A DNA stretch of 64,000 nt from Saccharospirillum alexandrii_A (lineage in GTDB: Bacteria > Pseudomonadota > Gammaproteobacteria > Pseudomonadales > Natronospirillaceae). The stretch's first letter is position 1, and each line of letters starts with the position of its first letter. The notes beneath the pieces were generated by a model, which was not told the origin of the DNA, made no database searches, and worked only from the letters and a program-made list of their open reading frames with translations. Positions 51,704 through 61,089 of this stretch are shown piece after piece. The position numbers were made by a program, and so were the translations under genes. Where the stretch lies: contig NZ_JBHZRJ010000001.1 of assembly GCF_043641555.1 (NCBI RefSeq), positions 62,001 to 126,000 on the forward strand. The letters are read 5' to 3'.

Positions 51704-52294
51704 ATGAAAACCCTGCCACTCGCCTGCGCGGTTGCGTTGGCTCTGTTGATAACGGCTTGTACCGGTGGTGATACTGACTGGACCGGCTCAAACATTGAAG
51801 GCGTGATGTCGGATCTTGAATTCGAACTGACGTCAGATACCGGTGAAGCGGTAACCGAAGAAACCTATCGGGGCAAAGCCAGCCTGGTGTTTTTCGGCTT
51901 TATGAATTGCCCGGATATTTGCCCGGGAACGTTGCAACGTTTGTCGACCGCCATTGACGCCTTGCCCGCCGACAGGCAGAACGATGTGCAGGTCTTGTTT
52001 GTCAGTGTCGACCCCGCGCGGGACACGCCCGATGCATTGAACGAGTACACCGGTTTTTTCGGCCCACAGTTTATCGGTCTTACCGGCACCGAGTCGCAAT
52101 TATCCGACCTGGTCAAACGCATGAGAGCCACTTACGGCTATGGTGAACCCGACGACAACGGCAACTATTCGGTGTCACACAGTTCAGCCATTTATGGCTT
52201 CGATTCGCAGGGCAATGCCCAGGTGCTGATGAAGAGTGATCAGCCGGCTTCGGACATCAGTCATGATATCGAACGGTTGTTGCAGCGCTCGTAA
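51704..52294 (+). CDS. SCO1/SenC family copper chaperone lipoprotein
   Basis: 196 residues from the ATG at 51704 (GAGAGG upstream). The signal peptide ends in LLITAC, so it is lipid anchored facing the periplasm. The thioredoxin-like fold has the copper-binding CPDIC motif (in FMNCPDICPGT) and the partner His in YSVSHSSAIYGF. It delivers copper or reduces the CuA centre of cytochrome oxidase. It is paired with the CtaG-type gene just upstream. Confidence 0.92.
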   Translation: MKTLPLACAVALALLITACTGGDTDWTGSNIEGVMSDLEFELTSDTGEAVTEETYRGKASLVFFGFMNCPDICPGTLQRLSTAIDALPADRQNDVQVLFVSVDPARDTPDALNEYTGFFGPQFIGLTGTESQLSDLVKRMRATYGYGEPDDNGNYSVSHSSAIYGFDSQGNAQVLMKSDQPASDISHDIERLLQRS

Positions 52295-52444
52295 AAGAAC
52301 GTGACCGAGCACTTCGGTTCAACCTAGCGTGCATTGATTCTGACCGACTATTTGGCTATTTGGCTTGGTGGTTTTGGTCTACATCAACTTAAGCGCTGGA
52401 GGGGCCACCTACCTGTATGGGCTTTTCCCGCCGGGCGTGGTTAA

Positions 52445-54025
52445 ATGCAGGCAAATCTTTCGTCTTTGCTTCTCATGCATTGGTTTGCCGCCCTTAATCT
52501 GATCGGAACTGCACTGCTGCTCCTGCTGGCCTCCTTCACCGGGCAACGGCCAGAGAGCCGCAAGAATGTTGGTTTCATCTTGCTGTTATTGGCAATGGCC
52601 ACTTACAGCCTGGCGCTGGCGTTTGAATCGCTCGCGAGCGACCTGAGCGGTGCCTGGTTCTGGAATCGCATCCAGTATCTGAGCATCCCCTTTCTGCCGG
52701 CCCTGATGTTGCTGGTAGTGGGCCGCTATGTCGGCTTGCCGTTCCAGCACCCCTGGCTGAAAGCGGTGCTGATTGGGTCCTTCGGTTTTTCCTTGCTGAT
52801 TACCCTGCTGCACTGGTCGAGCCCCTGGCATGACCTCTATTATCGGAACATAGCGTTCACTGTGGTGGATGATGTCGCCGCGGTCAGTTTTACCCCCGGT
52901 TTGTTTTACCATTTGTTCGATGTGTTTTACCTCTCGAATGCCGCTATCGCTTTGGTTTTGGTCGGGCGTCGTGCCTTCCAAGTGTATGGCTTGTTCAGAA
53001 CACAGGCCGTCGCCGTTTTCATTGGCATTATCATTCCCTGGTTGTTCGCTCTGGTGGGGGATTTCGCTTCGCTCCCCACAGATCTCGATATCGTTCCGCT
53101 GGCCTTTGTGCCCAGCGCGCTGGTGTTGGGGTTTGGGGTACTTAACTGGGGGTTACTGGGCCTGGAACCCATTGTCATGCGTACGGTATTTGGCGCCATT
53201 CCTTCGGGTTGCATCATTGTCGATCACAACCGTCGATTGCTCGATTGTAATGTTGCGGCGCAACAGATGTTTCCCGGGTTAACCCAACTTAAAACCGGTG
53301 AATCGATTGACGCCATTTACGACGACTTGCCCGGGTTTGGCGCCGTACTCGAAGCATTGAATGATCGGGACCACTGGCTGATATGGTCTCCCGACAACCG
53401 AACCCATTACCGCGTGCAACTGACCTGGCTGGAACAGCACCAGATGCACCTGGGCTACCTGATTCTGATACAGGACGAAACCCAGCAAGTCACTGCCGAA
53501 GCCCTATTGCGTGAACGCGCCGAACTGGATGGGCTGACCGGCGTATTGAACCGAAGCAGTTTCGATGAGCATTTGAACCGGGCAGTGGAAGACAATGCCC
53601 GGGCCGGTACCAGCCTGGCGTTGATCCTGTTCGACCTCGATCACTTCAAGGCATTGAACGATACCCAGGGGCACCAGGCGGGCGATGAAGTGCTTAAAAC
53701 CGTCGCCCGGTGTGCCTACGACCTAAGCCGGCACGGAGACAGTGTGGCTCGCTACGGCGGAGAAGAGTTTGCGCTGATCCTGCCAAAAACGAACCTGGCT
53801 GGCGCCCGGGCAATTGCCGAACGGCTGCGGGAAGTCATCGCTCACGATACCCCGGTGACGGCCAGTCTGGGCATCGCTCTTACCGATAGCGAGAATGGGC
53901 AGAGCCCGGCAGAGCTGATTCATCATGCTGACCAGGCACTGTACAGAGCCAAACGCTCAGGACGTAACACGGTTGAGGTAGCAGACGTTTCCGCCACCGG
54001 CGTTGCCGCCGCTGGCGTTGAGTAA
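52445..54025 (+). CDS. Membrane diguanylate cyclase: 7TM, PAS-like, GGDEF
   Basis: 526 residues. The N-terminal 220 residues form about seven membrane helices of the histidine-kinase N-terminal 7TM type. A PAS-like domain (about 250-340, SGCIIVDHNRRLLDCNVAAQQMFPG) follows, then a GGDEF domain (about 360-510: LDGLTGVLNRSSFDEHL, FDLDHFKALNDTQGHQAGDEV). The active-site motif is intact as GGEEF, with the inhibitory RxxD site (RHGD) five residues before it, so it should make cyclic di-GMP with product inhibition. This suits a genome with EPS and many surface proteins. The start has a weak ribosome-binding site. Confidence 0.92.
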   Translation: MQANLSSLLLMHWFAALNLIGTALLLLLASFTGQRPESRKNVGFILLLLAMATYSLALAFESLASDLSGAWFWNRIQYLSIPFLPALMLLVVGRYVGLPFQHPWLKAVLIGSFGFSLLITLLHWSSPWHDLYYRNIAFTVVDDVAAVSFTPGLFYHLFDVFYLSNAAIALVLVGRRAFQVYGLFRTQAVAVFIGIIIPWLFALVGDFASLPTDLDIVPLAFVPSALVLGFGVLNWGLLGLEPIVMRTVFGAIPSGCIIVDHNRRLLDCNVAAQQMFPGLTQLKTGESIDAIYDDLPGFGAVLEALNDRDHWLIWSPDNRTHYRVQLTWLEQHQMHLGYLILIQDETQQVTAEALLRERAELDGLTGVLNRSSFDEHLNRAVEDNARAGTSLALILFDLDHFKALNDTQGHQAGDEVLKTVARCAYDLSRHGDSVARYGGEEFALILPKTNLAGARAIAERLREVIAHDTPVTASLGIALTDSENGQSPAELIHHADQALYRAKRSGRNTVEVADVSATGVAAAGVE

Positions 54026-54088
54026 CAGGCGCTGAGCGACGAGACCTTTCGTGTGGTTCACATCACTCAATGAGATAAGGGAGGCGCT

Positions 54089-55093
54089 GTGAAAATCTGT
54101 ATATACGGTTTGGGAGCCATAGGCGGCCTTTTCGCTGCCAGGCTAAGCGAAAGCGGCCACGAGGTCAGCGCCGTCGCCCGGGGCGAAACGCTCGCGGCCG
54201 TCGCCCAACACGGGTTAACGCTGTACAAACAGGGCAGCGTTACCGAGATTGATCGGCGCGTACCGTTACGGGTAACGGACGACCCTGCCGAACTCGGCCC
54301 GCAAGATTGGGTCATCATCACCGTGAAAAGCACGGCTCTGCCTGCCATCGCGAAAAAAATAGCGCCGCTGCTCGGAGCCGAGACACGGGTGCTGTCGGCG
54401 ATGAACGGTGTGCCCTGGTGGTTCTTCTCTGGCCTGCCGGAAGCACCGGGCCACATCGCGTTACCGTCGGTTGATCCGGGCGGGAAGGTATCCGCTGCGA
54501 TCGATGCCAGCCGGGTGATCGGTTGCGTCACTTATCTATCGGCTTCATCGCCGGTGCCCGGGAGCGTGAGCCCCATTGAAGACCGTACAATCATCGTTGG
54601 CGATGCCGTGGGCAAACAGACAGACCCTGCTCGTGCGATAGGCAGGGTATTGCGCGACGCCGGGTTCGACGTAACAGATTCCGACCACATTCAGCGCGAC
54701 ATCTGGTACAAGCTCTGGGGCAACATGACGGTGAATCCGATATCTGCCATCGCCGGAGCTAAAGGCGACCGGATTCTGAGTGACGAATACGTCAGGGCGT
54801 TTATGTCCCGCGCCATGCGGGAATCGGCCGCGGTAGGCGCCAAAATTGGCATTGCCATCGACGATGACCCCGAAGCCCGTCATGCGTTAACAGCACAGCT
54901 GGGCGCGTTTAAAACGTCCATGCTGCAAGATGTGGAAGCCAAAAAACCGATCGAACTCGACGCCCTGGTGGGCGCGGTACTGGACATCGCCCGGGCCGTA
55001 AACGTCGACGTGCCCAACATCGAAACCCTGTTCGGCCTGGCCCGGCTGTTCGCCCGGCAGCGAGGGCTCTATTCGGAGGCCTTCGGCGAATGA
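54089..55093 (+). CDS. 2-dehydropantoate 2-reductase / ketopantoate reductase family protein
   Basis: 334 residues. N-terminal Rossmann fold GLGAIGGLFAARLSESGHEVSAVARG binds NADPH. The C-terminal helical domain has the family signature (SDHIQRDIWYKLWGNMTVNPISAI) with the catalytic Lys and Asn. It would make pantoate for coenzyme A, or act on a related keto acid, since many paralogues in the family are not PanE. AAGGGAGG lies upstream of the start. Confidence 0.85.
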   Translation: MKICIYGLGAIGGLFAARLSESGHEVSAVARGETLAAVAQHGLTLYKQGSVTEIDRRVPLRVTDDPAELGPQDWVIITVKSTALPAIAKKIAPLLGAETRVLSAMNGVPWWFFSGLPEAPGHIALPSVDPGGKVSAAIDASRVIGCVTYLSASSPVPGSVSPIEDRTIIVGDAVGKQTDPARAIGRVLRDAGFDVTDSDHIQRDIWYKLWGNMTVNPISAIAGAKGDRILSDEYVRAFMSRAMRESAAVGAKIGIAIDDDPEARHALTAQLGAFKTSMLQDVEAKKPIELDALVGAVLDIARAVNVDVPNIETLFGLARLFARQRGLYSEAFGE

Positions 55094-55277
55094 AGCCAGT
55101 GGTCTGGGCGGTTCCACGTTCAGACCAACGGTGCTTACCCTCTTTGACCACCCGCCACGGCTTAAGCCCTAACCAGTATTACCCCCTTCTGTAGAGTGAA
55201 CCCTTTTATGGGTATTCAGTGAGCCACCAGCCCGTTATGCTCAGACCTGTATAATTCATTCAGGAAGGGTGGGTCTT

Positions 55278-56027
55278 ATGGCGCTGAACCAAAATATCGC
55301 ACTGTTGATTGACTGCGACAACGTAAGCCACAGAGCCATTGAGGGCGTATTGGAAGAGCTTGCCAAATACGGCAAGGTAAACGTCCGCCACGCCCACGGC
55401 GACTGGAACAACCCGGCCATGAAAGGCTGGATCGAAAAGGTTCACCCCAACGCCATTCGCCCGATTCAGCAATTCGCCCTCACCAAAGGCAAAAACGCCA
55501 CCGATGCCTCCATGATCATCGATGCGATGGACCTATTGTATGGTGACAATGTGAATGCTTTCGCGCTTATGACCAGCGACAGCGATTTCACGCCCCTGGT
55601 CATGCGCCTGCTGGAGAGTGGATTCACGGTATACGGCTTTGGTGAGAAAAAGACGCCCCAGCCGTTCGTGGATGCGTGTTCCCAGTTTATATATACCGAG
55701 AACCTAGAAACAGCAGAGGAACAGGAGCCGGCGGCAAACACGGTTACAAAAGCTGAAGCGCATCCTTCACCGAAAAAGCAAAGCAGAAATGAGCTGAGAA
55801 TGAATACGGCCCTTGTGAAGCTGTTGAGAACGGCCGTAGAACAAACCTCAGATGAGGAAGGGTGGGCACACTTAGGGGGTGTTGGATCCTACATATCCAA
55901 CAACAGCTCTTTTTCACCCGTCAATTATGGGTATAAAAAATTGAGTGAACTGGTTAAGGCATCGGAACTGTTTGAAGTGCAGACTCATAACAAAACAGTG
56001 CATATTCGTGATAATCGGGCGAGGTAG
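55278..56027 (+). CDS. NYN domain / OST-HTH (LOTUS) domain protein
   Basis: 249 residues from the ATG at 55278; a GTG at 55269 is also in frame, and AGGAAGGG lies upstream. The N-terminal NYN (PIN-like, LabA/DUF88) domain has IALLIDCDNVSH, ASMIIDAMDLLYG and LMTSDSDFTPLVMRLLESGFTVYGFG, with the acidic residues that bind metal in nucleases. The C-terminal 75 residues match an OST-HTH/LOTUS winged helix (ALVKLLRTAVEQ...GWAHLGGVGSYISN). It is probably an RNA-binding ribonuclease. It opens the defence-like segment at the right of the window. Confidence 0.88.
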   Translation: MALNQNIALLIDCDNVSHRAIEGVLEELAKYGKVNVRHAHGDWNNPAMKGWIEKVHPNAIRPIQQFALTKGKNATDASMIIDAMDLLYGDNVNAFALMTSDSDFTPLVMRLLESGFTVYGFGEKKTPQPFVDACSQFIYTENLETAEEQEPAANTVTKAEAHPSPKKQSRNELRMNTALVKLLRTAVEQTSDEEGWAHLGGVGSYISNNSSFSPVNYGYKKLSELVKASELFEVQTHNKTVHIRDNRAR

Positions 56028-56164
56028 GCTGTCCGCTGTTGTATGGCGGCTAGGAGTTTTTACTAGGCATTGCGGACATCAAGCTCCAAGTCGGTTGTTG
56101 TTCAGATAGTGAAGTAAAGTTGGTAATCTGCCTTAATACTTAACAAATTTGGGAATATATAAGC

Positions 56165-57253
56165 ATGAAAGCGGCAAAACAGACGGACACGATTGATCAA
56201 AGACTAGCCGATCTGGAAGAAATACACGCGCATGTGAGCAACATAGACAAACGTATCGCCAAGCAGGTTAAGGGGGACATTCTAAAACTGAAAGCCGGTC
56301 ATTCAGCAGAAAAATCATCCGCCTATCTTCTGGATAAGCTACTCCAGGAATCTAATAGAAGCATCCTTTTACACGATCTTCGCTTGGATTTAGACGGTGA
56401 CATTGCCCAAATAGATCACCTATCAATTAACCGTTACGGTTTTGTGAAACTGTATGAAACCAAGTCCTTCTCTACGGGTATTAAAATCGATGATGATGGG
56501 GTTTTCTGGCGATGGGATGACTATGCAACACGTTACATAGAAATACCTTCGCCAGTTCTTCAATCGCAACGGCACGAAGTGACCCTTAAAAATGCGCTTA
56601 ATGCCATTGGCTACGAAGCATTGCACTTTAGTCATTATGTGCTGGTAGATTACAAAGCCAAGCTGATCAAACCTAAAGATAGAAAGTTTGATAATGTTTG
56701 TCGACCAGACAGGCTAGAGGAGGTGTGGAATAGAGAAGAAGAAAAGCCACTAAACCTACGTGATCTAAGTGCCGGATTAAAAGGTGTAGGACGTTTGTTT
56801 AGCGGAAAGGCATTGACCCCGGAACAACTGCAAGAGTTTGGCAATAAACTCGCGAAAATGCACACTGCTCTTCAAATGGATGTTTGGTCCAGGTACGGGT
56901 TGGAAAAGCCGGAGAATACACCTGCCGTTGAAAACCAAGAGGTATCGGCAGAAAAGAAGGCGTATAAGAAGTCACCACTCCTCCAGCAGCCCACTGGTGA
57001 GAATGCTCAACTCCCAGAGCGACTGTCATCTTCCAAGGCGGCGAGGCGATTAAAACTGAGCACTTTGGAGTTCCTAGCCAACGCAGAGAGCTTTGGCCTG
57101 GTGACAAAAGAAGGAGATGCGTATGTCGCGACTGAGAAAGCCCAGAACCACGGCGTTGAAAACAAAGTCTTTAGGAATATCCCCTACGTTTCATGGCCTA
57201 TACCAGTAATTGATAAGATTGGTGCTACGGTGACCTCTAAGAAGGAGGTCTAA
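56165..57253 (+). CDS. NERD-domain protein with C-terminal winged-helix-like segment
   Basis: 362 residues. Residues 55-180 form a NERD (nuclease-related) domain: GHSAEKSSAYLLDKLL, the DGDIAQIDHLSIN core with catalytic-type Asp, and VKLYETKSFS with the E-x-K triad. A Lys/Glu-rich linker follows, then a helix-turn-helix-like segment near 295-340 (LSSSKAARRLKLSTLEFLAN). It lies 82 bases before the PLD-helicase gene on the same strand; such pairs fit a restriction or defence role. It may act as a DNA nuclease or DNA-binding accessory; the exact job is unknown. Confidence 0.75.
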   Translation: MKAAKQTDTIDQRLADLEEIHAHVSNIDKRIAKQVKGDILKLKAGHSAEKSSAYLLDKLLQESNRSILLHDLRLDLDGDIAQIDHLSINRYGFVKLYETKSFSTGIKIDDDGVFWRWDDYATRYIEIPSPVLQSQRHEVTLKNALNAIGYEALHFSHYVLVDYKAKLIKPKDRKFDNVCRPDRLEEVWNREEEKPLNLRDLSAGLKGVGRLFSGKALTPEQLQEFGNKLAKMHTALQMDVWSRYGLEKPENTPAVENQEVSAEKKAYKKSPLLQQPTGENAQLPERLSSSKAARRLKLSTLEFLANAESFGLVTKEGDAYVATEKAQNHGVENKVFRNIPYVSWPIPVIDKIGATVTSKKEV

Positions 57254-57335
57254 AAAAGAGGTTTAGAGCAATAGGATTGCCATCCTCCTCCAAACCATGC
57301 GAACCTGGTATAAGCTGTAACCTAGGGAACCCAAC

Positions 57336-60191
57336 ATGGATGAGCTTTACCAGGGCCTCTACGACCTTCTGGCAACCGATGACCTTCAGCAGCAAGTGGA
57401 CAAATCCCTGCTGGAAGCCACCTTCGAAAAGATCAGCGAAGCGAACCTGCCGGAGCGCCTGGCAATGGCATTAGCCGAGCAACTGGTCCAGAGCTTGAAT
57501 GGCATCAAAGCCACAGAAACAAGGAAGAAAGCCGAAGAACAAGTAGCCTGGGTCAACCAACTGCTCGCTTCCCTGAAGCAACCCCCTATACTCGCCAACA
57601 CCATCAGTTCCCCACCCAGAGCCCTGCGCGCGGTTCACCCCAGGGGGCTCAAGCCAGAACTCCCAGCCATTGGCCTGGCCCAGCCCTGGCTGTTCACCGC
57701 AGGCAAAGACTCCCCGGCACTGCTGCACGAACTCCAAGCCGAGCTGAACAGCTGCAACCATGTGGATATTCTGGTGAGCTTCATCACCGTATCCGGTGTG
57801 CGCAAACTGCTCGACCGCCTGAAGGCCATTACCGCGACCGATGGCCAGGGCCGCAGCCAGGCCAGTGTGCGCGTGCTCACCACCACCTACACCGGCGCGA
57901 CCGATCAGAAAGCCCTGAACCAGTTGGCTGAGTTACCGAACTGTGAAGTGCGGGTCTCGCTGGATGGGCGTCGTACCCGGCTGCACGCCAAAGCCTGGCT
58001 GTTTGAGCGGGATACCGGTTTCGGGTCGGCCTATGTGGGCAGCGCGAACTTCTCCGGCGCCGCGCTGATGGGCGGGCTGGAATGGACGGTGAAGTTCACC
58101 CAGCATGGCCAGCCCGATCTGTTCAGCCGGGCCAAGGCGCATTTTGAAACCCTGTGGCTCGACAATGAGTTCCAACCCTACGACCCGAACAACAGCGACC
58201 ACCAGGCCGCCCTGCGCAGCGCCCTGAAACGGGAGTCGACCCAGTACGACGCCCCCATAGGTCTGCCGACCTTCTTCGACCTGGTGCCCAAGCCGTTTCA
58301 AACCGACATTCTCGAACAGCTGGATAACGAACGCGCGCACGATCGCACCCGCAACCTGCTGGTGGCGGCCACCGGTACCGGTAAAACGGTGATGGCCGCG
58401 TTCGACTACCGGCGCATTGCCCGGCAACAGGGCGGTCAGCCCCGGCTGTTGTTTGTCGCCCACCGGGAAGAGATTCTGAAGCAGGCCCGGCACACCTACC
58501 GCCAGGTACTGCACGACCCGAATTTTGGTGATCTGCTGACCGGCCACCACGACCCCGAGCAACACAACCACCTGTTCGCTACCATCCAGAGCCTGCAAAG
58601 CCAGGAACTGCTGGCGCAACTGGGCGCCGGCTATTGGCAAGTGGTGGTGATCGACGAATGCCACCACATCGAAGCCAAAGGGTTCGAAAAGTTCGTGACC
58701 ACAGTAGAGCCCGCGGTGTTACTGGGCCTGACCGCCACCCCGGAACGCCACGATGGCAAAAACATCCTGCGCCACTTCCACAACCGGCCCGACGGCACAC
58801 CCGCCGCCCAATTGCGCCTGTGGCACGCACTCGACCTGCAGCTACTGGCCCCGTTCGAATACTATGGCTGCGACGACGGCGAAGACTACCGCAAGATTAA
58901 CTGGGGCCAGCCGCAACTGGAACAGCAACAGCTCAGCAACCTGCTGACCGGCAACCAGATGCGCGCCCGCACCATCATCAACAACTGGCGCAATCTGGTG
59001 GCCGATACCCGCCAGTGCAAAGCTCTGGCGTTTTGCGTGTCTGTTGAGCATGCCGCGTTCATGACCGAGCAATTCAACCAGGCAGGCATTGCCGCCCGCA
59101 TGGTGACCGGTAAAACCAACCAAGACGACCGAAACGCCGCCCCGCGCCAACTGCAAAACGGTGAGATCAACGTGATTGTCACCGTCGACCTCTACAACGA
59201 AGGCATCGACTTACCCTTCGTCGACACCCTGTTGCTGTTGCGCCCCACCCAAAGCGCCACCGTCTTTCAGCAACAGATCGGCCGCGGCTTGCGGCTCTAT
59301 GAAGGCAAGGAAAGCTGCCTGGTGCAGGGAGGCTCTGAACAATTCACGCGGAGCTCTGGCTTTTCCGAGGGACCTTGCCGCGAGGCGGGCTCATGCCGGA
59401 AGGTCTGGACCTTTCAAATGAGCCCAACGAAGTGGCAAGGTTCCTCGGAAAGCCCCGAAGGGCGGGGCCAAAACGTCCTGCCCCGGCGTTGCACCTCTTG
59501 ACAAGGGCTACGGCCATTGCGCTGCGAAGTGCGCCTTGTGGCAGAACGTTTTGGCTCCCGCAGAGCCTCGCGTGAATTGTTCAGAGCCTCCCCGGATTTT
59601 GTAGGCCAGTATCAGGATGGCTTCCGGTTCGACACCCTGTACAGCAGCATCACCGGCCTTTCGCGCCGGGAGATTGCCGATTCCGTCGAGCACGGCTTCG
59701 CCAAACTGCCCAGCGGCTGCCACCTGCAGCTGCATAAAACCGCGCGCGAACACATACTGCACAGCCTGAAACAGGCCATTAACCAGAACTGGCGACGCCT
59801 GCAAGCCGAGCTCACTCGCTATGCCGCGCTGAAAGGCAGCAACCAGGTGAGCCTGAGTGCCTTCCTGACCGATCACGACCTGGAGCTGGAAGACATTTAC
59901 CGCTCTCACAGCACCAACACCAACAGCGGCTGGACCAACCTGCTGCGCGCCGCCGGGCTCATCACCGGCAATGGCAGCACCGAAGAAGCCTACTTCAGCA
60001 AACGCTTCGCCGCCTTACTGCACCAGGACGACCCGGCCCAATGGGAACTGCTGGCTAAAGTCGCGGAAGACCCAGCCAACTACACCATAACCAGCGGCCA
60101 GGACCGCCTGCGCCTGCAAATGCTCGCCTACCAGATCGACAGCAACACCAAAGCGATCGGCACGGTGGAAGCTTCTATAGTCACTTTGTGA
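57336..60191 (+). pseudogene. PLD-nuclease/SF2 helicase (DUF3427-like) gene interrupted by an in-frame element
   Basis: The intact protein would have an N-terminal region, a phospholipase-D-like nuclease domain (about 205-260: RLHAKAWLFERD, GSANFSGAAL), then an SF2 helicase with Walker A AATGTGKTVMAAF, DEAH-type VVIDECHHIEAK, motif III GLTATPER and motif VI QQIGRGLRL. At 59328-59594 a 267-bp structured insertion enters between GRGLRLYEGKESCLVQ and DFVGQYQDGFRF. The frame is the same on both sides; a single TGA at 59499-59501 within the insertion splits the gene into 57336-59501 and 59517-60191. The C-terminus after 60191 also seems shorter than usual for these proteins and ends where AT-rich DNA begins. 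Likely inactive, unless the stop is read through. Confidence 0.8.
59328..59594. mobile_element. 267-bp palindromic, multi-hairpin element inserted in the helicase gene
   Basis: It is bounded by a perfect 24-bp inverted repeat when the flanking base is counted (59327-59350, starting GGGAGGCTCTGAACAATTCA, and 59569-59592). Inside are two large imperfect hairpins: A (about 59357-59455, GGCTTTTCCGAGGGACCTTG paired with GGCAAGGTTCCTCGGAAAGC) with a nested GGGCTCAT/ATGAGCCC, and B (about 59463-59560, GCCAAAACGTCCTGCCCC paired with GTGGCAGAACGTTTTGGC). GAGGCTCTG recurs just inside the right end. The flanks CAG and CCG could be an imperfect 3-bp target duplication. It encodes no transposase; a MITE-like or structured repeat family is the best reading. 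The length is a multiple of three. Confidence 0.7.
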
Positions 60192-60203
60192 AATTACTTC
60201 ACA
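60187..60203. repeat. Inverted repeat at the AT-rich junction
   Basis: TGTGAAATTACTTCACA has perfect 6-bp arms (TGTGAA/TTCACA) and overlaps the end of the broken helicase. It could be an operator, or a remnant of a recombination site at the start of the acquired DNA. No other copy is visible. The gap 60192-60475 holds no convincing gene. Confidence 0.35.
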
Positions 60204-60475
60204 CATTGTTACGCTCAAGAGTGCTTGCGCGTCACCGGAATACCTACATAAACTCACAAAAGCTATAAGTCAGAACTGCAGCAGAATTCTCTCAAACACC
60301 GGGAGGTATAAGGTTCCTGCGTGATCGACTGATCGACGGGGTGTCGTTTGCGCCCCCCTTTGCTCTTGTGTTATGTAGGAAAATTCTGTAGTAATAACTC
60401 AAAGTGTTGTTAAACCTATAGTGGTTCGAGCTACTAATAAGAAAGTACCTCGCTATGGTTTAAGGGAGTTGTAGA

Positions 60476-60760
60476 TTGGGATTAATCCCGTTCGTTGTTA
60501 AACAACTACATTTAGAATCTTCGGCGAATGAGGGAATCAGTCGCCTGTCTATATATGTCAAGTACTTTAATCGCCCAACTTCAGCGCTTATTTGGTTCAA
60601 ATACTGCAATTGGAATAGAGCGATATTCCATTCTCGATCTGTTGATTTAAGAAAAACTAGGGCTCATAAGTCAGTGCTAGACCAAGTGGTACATGCTCTA
60701 AGTGCCAATTCTCTATCAATAAACTCAGCCCATACTAGAAATTGGATACTATTGAAATGA
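60476..60760 (+). CDS. Small uncharacterised protein coupled to the TerB-like gene
   Basis: 94 residues from a TTG at 60476 with AAGGGAG 7 bases upstream. I do not recognise it. It has a mid hydrophobic/aromatic part (SALIWFKYCNWNRAIF) and a basic C-terminal half. Its stop codon overlaps the ATG of the next gene (ATGA at 60757-60760), the same coupling seen between the later genes of the operon, which is the main evidence that it is real. It might instead be a chance frame in the leader of the operon. Confidence 0.35.
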   Translation: MGLIPFVVKQLHLESSANEGISRLSIYVKYFNRPTSALIWFKYCNWNRAIFHSRSVDLRKTRAHKSVLDQVVHALSANSLSINSAHTRNWILLK

Positions 60761-61089
60761 GTAGTGAACTGAATGCTTGCATTAAAATAGCTGCGTGTAT
60801 CTGTGCAAAAGACGGAGTCATTTCTCAGTTGGAGGAGAGGGCTATATTCCAGATAGTGCTTGAGAAGTTTCCTCGCACTACTGCTAAGAGTATAGACCTA
60901 GCAATTGATGAATTTTTTGAGTCTAATACTCAATTAGAACATTACATGTCTTTAGTAAATGATATTGAACTAAGAAAATTCACTCTGGATATGGCAAGGA
61001 GAAGTGCGTCTGCAGACGGATTGGATATAAATGAAAATATCGCTCTTAATAAAGCCCTTCTGATTTGGGGGCTTGAGCAGGATGCCTAG
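60757..61089 (+). CDS. TerB-like small helical protein at the head of the MutL/Z1 operon
   Basis: 110 residues, all helical by eye, from the ATG at 60757; a TTG at 60742 is also in frame. Two acidic motifs, CAKDGVISQLEE (about 16-27) and SADGLDINENIA (about 85-97), resemble the paired (A/x)DGxIxxxE metal-binding loops of TerB-like domains. TerB-like proteins are linked to stress and phage-related systems. The following ATPase starts inside its last codons (8-base overlap), so it is part of the operon. The family call rests on these motifs only. Confidence 0.55.
   Translation: MSSELNACIKIAACICAKDGVISQLEERAIFQIVLEKFPRTTAKSIDLAIDEFFESNTQLEHYMSLVNDIELRKFTLDMARRSASADGLDINENIALNKALLIWGLEQDA

Noticed and set aside
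59499..59501. Selenocysteine or programmed readthrough at the TGA in the helicase
   Set aside because: The stop lies within the inserted palindromic element, not in conserved helicase sequence, and no specific recoding signal can be argued; insertion inactivation is simpler.
59327..59594. Integron attC site or group II intron
   Set aside because: No RYYYAAC/GTTRRRY core sites, and no intron-type domain V or reverse transcriptase; the ends are long perfect inverted repeats.
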